In this document: positions 21,947-22,695 of the stretch, in pieces
How the letters are laid out: every line of letters starts with the position of its first letter
Numbering within the stretch: the first letter of the stretch is position 1
Origin: Streptomyces sp. MMG1533
GTDB lineage: Bacteria; Actinomycetota; Actinomycetes; Streptomycetales; Streptomycetaceae
DNA: 22,695 bases
Assembly (NCBI RefSeq): GCF_001279775.1
Contig: NZ_LGDG01000010.1
Span: forward strand, 1-22,695
Direction of reading: 5' to 3'
Notes under the pieces: model-generated
Told to the model about the DNA's origin: nothing
What the model saw: the letters and a program-made list of their open reading frames with translations, nothing else
Databases searched by the model: none
Made by a program: the position numbers and the translations under genes

Positions 21947-22180
21947 TCATTCACTCTTTCCAGCTACAGACGCCCTCGATACACGTGCCGGATTGATGAC
22001 GGTCTCCGCGCGGCCGGGGAGCCGTTCCGCCCTGACCTGCAGGATCCGGAACCCGCTGCGGGTGCAGATCTCCAGCAGGCGCGGCAACAGCGCCCGGCCC
22101 GTCAGATACGTCAGCCGGACCTCGACGACGATGGTCACAGCGCCAGGCACGAAGCGCGCGGTGCGCACCACCCCCGCCAA
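21947..22180 (-). pseudogene. Possible remnant of an MgtC-like C-terminal (ACT-like) domain
   Basis: The minus-strand frame from a TTG at 22180 gives 77 residues. They include VTIVVEVRLTYLTGRALLP and LLEICTRSGFRILQVRAERL, an alternating strand-helix-strand pattern like the small ACT-type domain at the end of MgtC/SapB proteins. There is no ribosome binding site. An in-frame TGA lies about 20 bases upstream, and the rest of the parent gene is missing. I read it as a decayed fragment; a short functional protein is possible but less likely. Confidence 0.35.
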
Positions 22181-22379
22181 CCGGCCCGGCCAACGCCATG
22201 ATCACAGCATCACCCGGCCGTGGGAGTGGCTGGCGGAAGGGAGGCCCGAAACCTCCTCGCTGAGCTGGGGAGAATGGCGGTTCGGCCCCTGCGGAGACCG
22301 CAGCGCCCGTATCGCCCGTACCCTTCATGGTGTCCACGGCGTCACATAGCGGGCGCCAAACCACTGGAGGCAACACCTC

Positions 22380-22695
22380 GTGCTGATTGCTCAGCGTCCG
22401 TCCCTGACCGAAGAGGTCGTCGACGAGTTCCGCTCCCGGTTCGTGATCGAGCCGCTGGAGCCGGGCTTCGGATACACCCTCGGCAACTCCCTGCGCCGTA
22501 CGCTCCTCTCTTCGATCCCGGGTGCGGCGGTCACGTCCATCCGCATCGACGGCGTTCTGCACGAGTTCACCACCGTGCCGGGCGTCAAGGAGGACATCAC
22601 CGACCTGATCCTCAACATCAAGCAGCTGGTCGTCTCCTCGGAGCACGACGAGCCGGTCGTGATGTACCTGCGCAAGCAGGGCCCGGGTCTGGTCA
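22380..22695 (+). CDS. rpoA: RNA polymerase alpha subunit, N-terminal 105 residues (runs off the window)
   Basis: A GTG at 22380 with GGAGG nine bases upstream opens a frame reading [17 protein letters not shown], then [20 protein letters not shown] (residues 21-40) and [20 protein letters not shown], and so on to the window end. This is the highly conserved N-terminal domain of RpoA used for dimerisation and for binding beta and beta'. No frameshift or lost residue is seen in these 105 codons. In Streptomyces rpoA normally follows rpsM and rpsK in the ribosomal-protein operon. Here nothing of that operon precedes it for at least 590 bases, and an anaerobic-metabolism island lies upstream. 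It is therefore probably an additional copy, or the native gene at a rearranged site. Confidence 0.96.
   Translation, partial: MLIAQRPSLTEEVVDEFRSRFVIEPLEPGFGYTLGNSLRRTLLSSIPGAAVTSIRIDGVLHEFTTVPGVKEDITDLILNIKQLVVSSEHDEPVVMYLRKQGPGLV

Larger units (their letters stand above)
21793..22379. other. Interval between the nitrite reductase operon and rpoA
   Basis: These 587 bases hold the operon terminator (21806-21842), a decayed minus-strand ORF (21947-22180), a small palindrome CTGCGG-AGA-CCGCAG (22289-22303) and the rpoA leader with GGAGG at 22366-22370. No ribosomal-protein gene, tRNA or DevR-like box is visible. The base composition around 21880-21960 is less GC-rich than the flanks, consistent with non-coding DNA. 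Confidence 0.6.

Noticed and set aside
22289..22303. CTGCGG-AGA-CCGCAG as a DevR-like box or rpoA operator
   Set aside because: It lacks the GGG/CCC half-sites, and its position about 80 bases before rpoA is not enough to assign a role.
1..22695. CRISPR arrays, tRNA or rRNA genes, insertion sequences or prophage genes
   Set aside because: I found no spaced repeat array, cloverleaf, rRNA-like stretch, transposase or integrase on either strand.

Overview
The window is high-GC DNA with the codon bias of an actinomycete. The last 316 bases encode the N-terminus of an RNA polymerase alpha subunit that reads like the Streptomyces protein, so the host is most likely a Streptomyces or a close relative. 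Almost everything else is an anaerobic/nitrogen-oxide island resembling the nar2/DevR(OsdR) dormancy regions of Streptomyces.

Layout. (1) 1-483: the 5' end of a nitrate/nitrite transporter gene narK on the minus strand, then a control region. (2) 484-3145: three stress-type genes: a split-barrel flavin protein, an Acg-type nitroreductase and a CBS-CBS-BON protein. Strong hairpins separate the convergent pairs. (3) 3262-6206, minus strand: a flavohaemoglobin and a methyltransferase-cupin operon. (4) 6367-14186, minus strand: a complete respiratory nitrate reductase narGHJI followed by a VKOR-type thiol oxidase and a DUF6457 protein. (5) 14587-16027, plus strand: a hemerythrin-DUF2249 protein and a small membrane protein. 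(6) 16266-21792, plus strand: a tightly overlapping operon of a 54-codon ORF, a radical SAM/SPASM protein, a very unusual membrane-fused copper nitrite reductase, a CopD-like membrane protein and a second Acg-type nitroreductase. (7) 21793-22695: a terminator, a decayed ORF and the start of rpoA outside its usual ribosomal-protein context.

How the genes work together. NarK would move nitrate and nitrite. NarGHI would reduce nitrate to nitrite using quinol, with NarJ as chaperone. The membrane-anchored NirK would reduce nitrite to NO, and the flavohaemoglobin (and perhaps the hemerythrin protein) would remove NO. No NO reductase or N2O reductase is visible, so the pathway in this window ends in NO detoxification.

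Regulation. The main regulatory observation is a recurring 14-bp element, GGGACC-N3-GGCCC and variants, upstream of nearly every transcription unit. It matches the DevR/DosR box core and often occurs as two copies 21-22 bp apart. The methyltransferase-cupin operon also carries an iron-box-like palindrome. The regulator itself is not encoded here.
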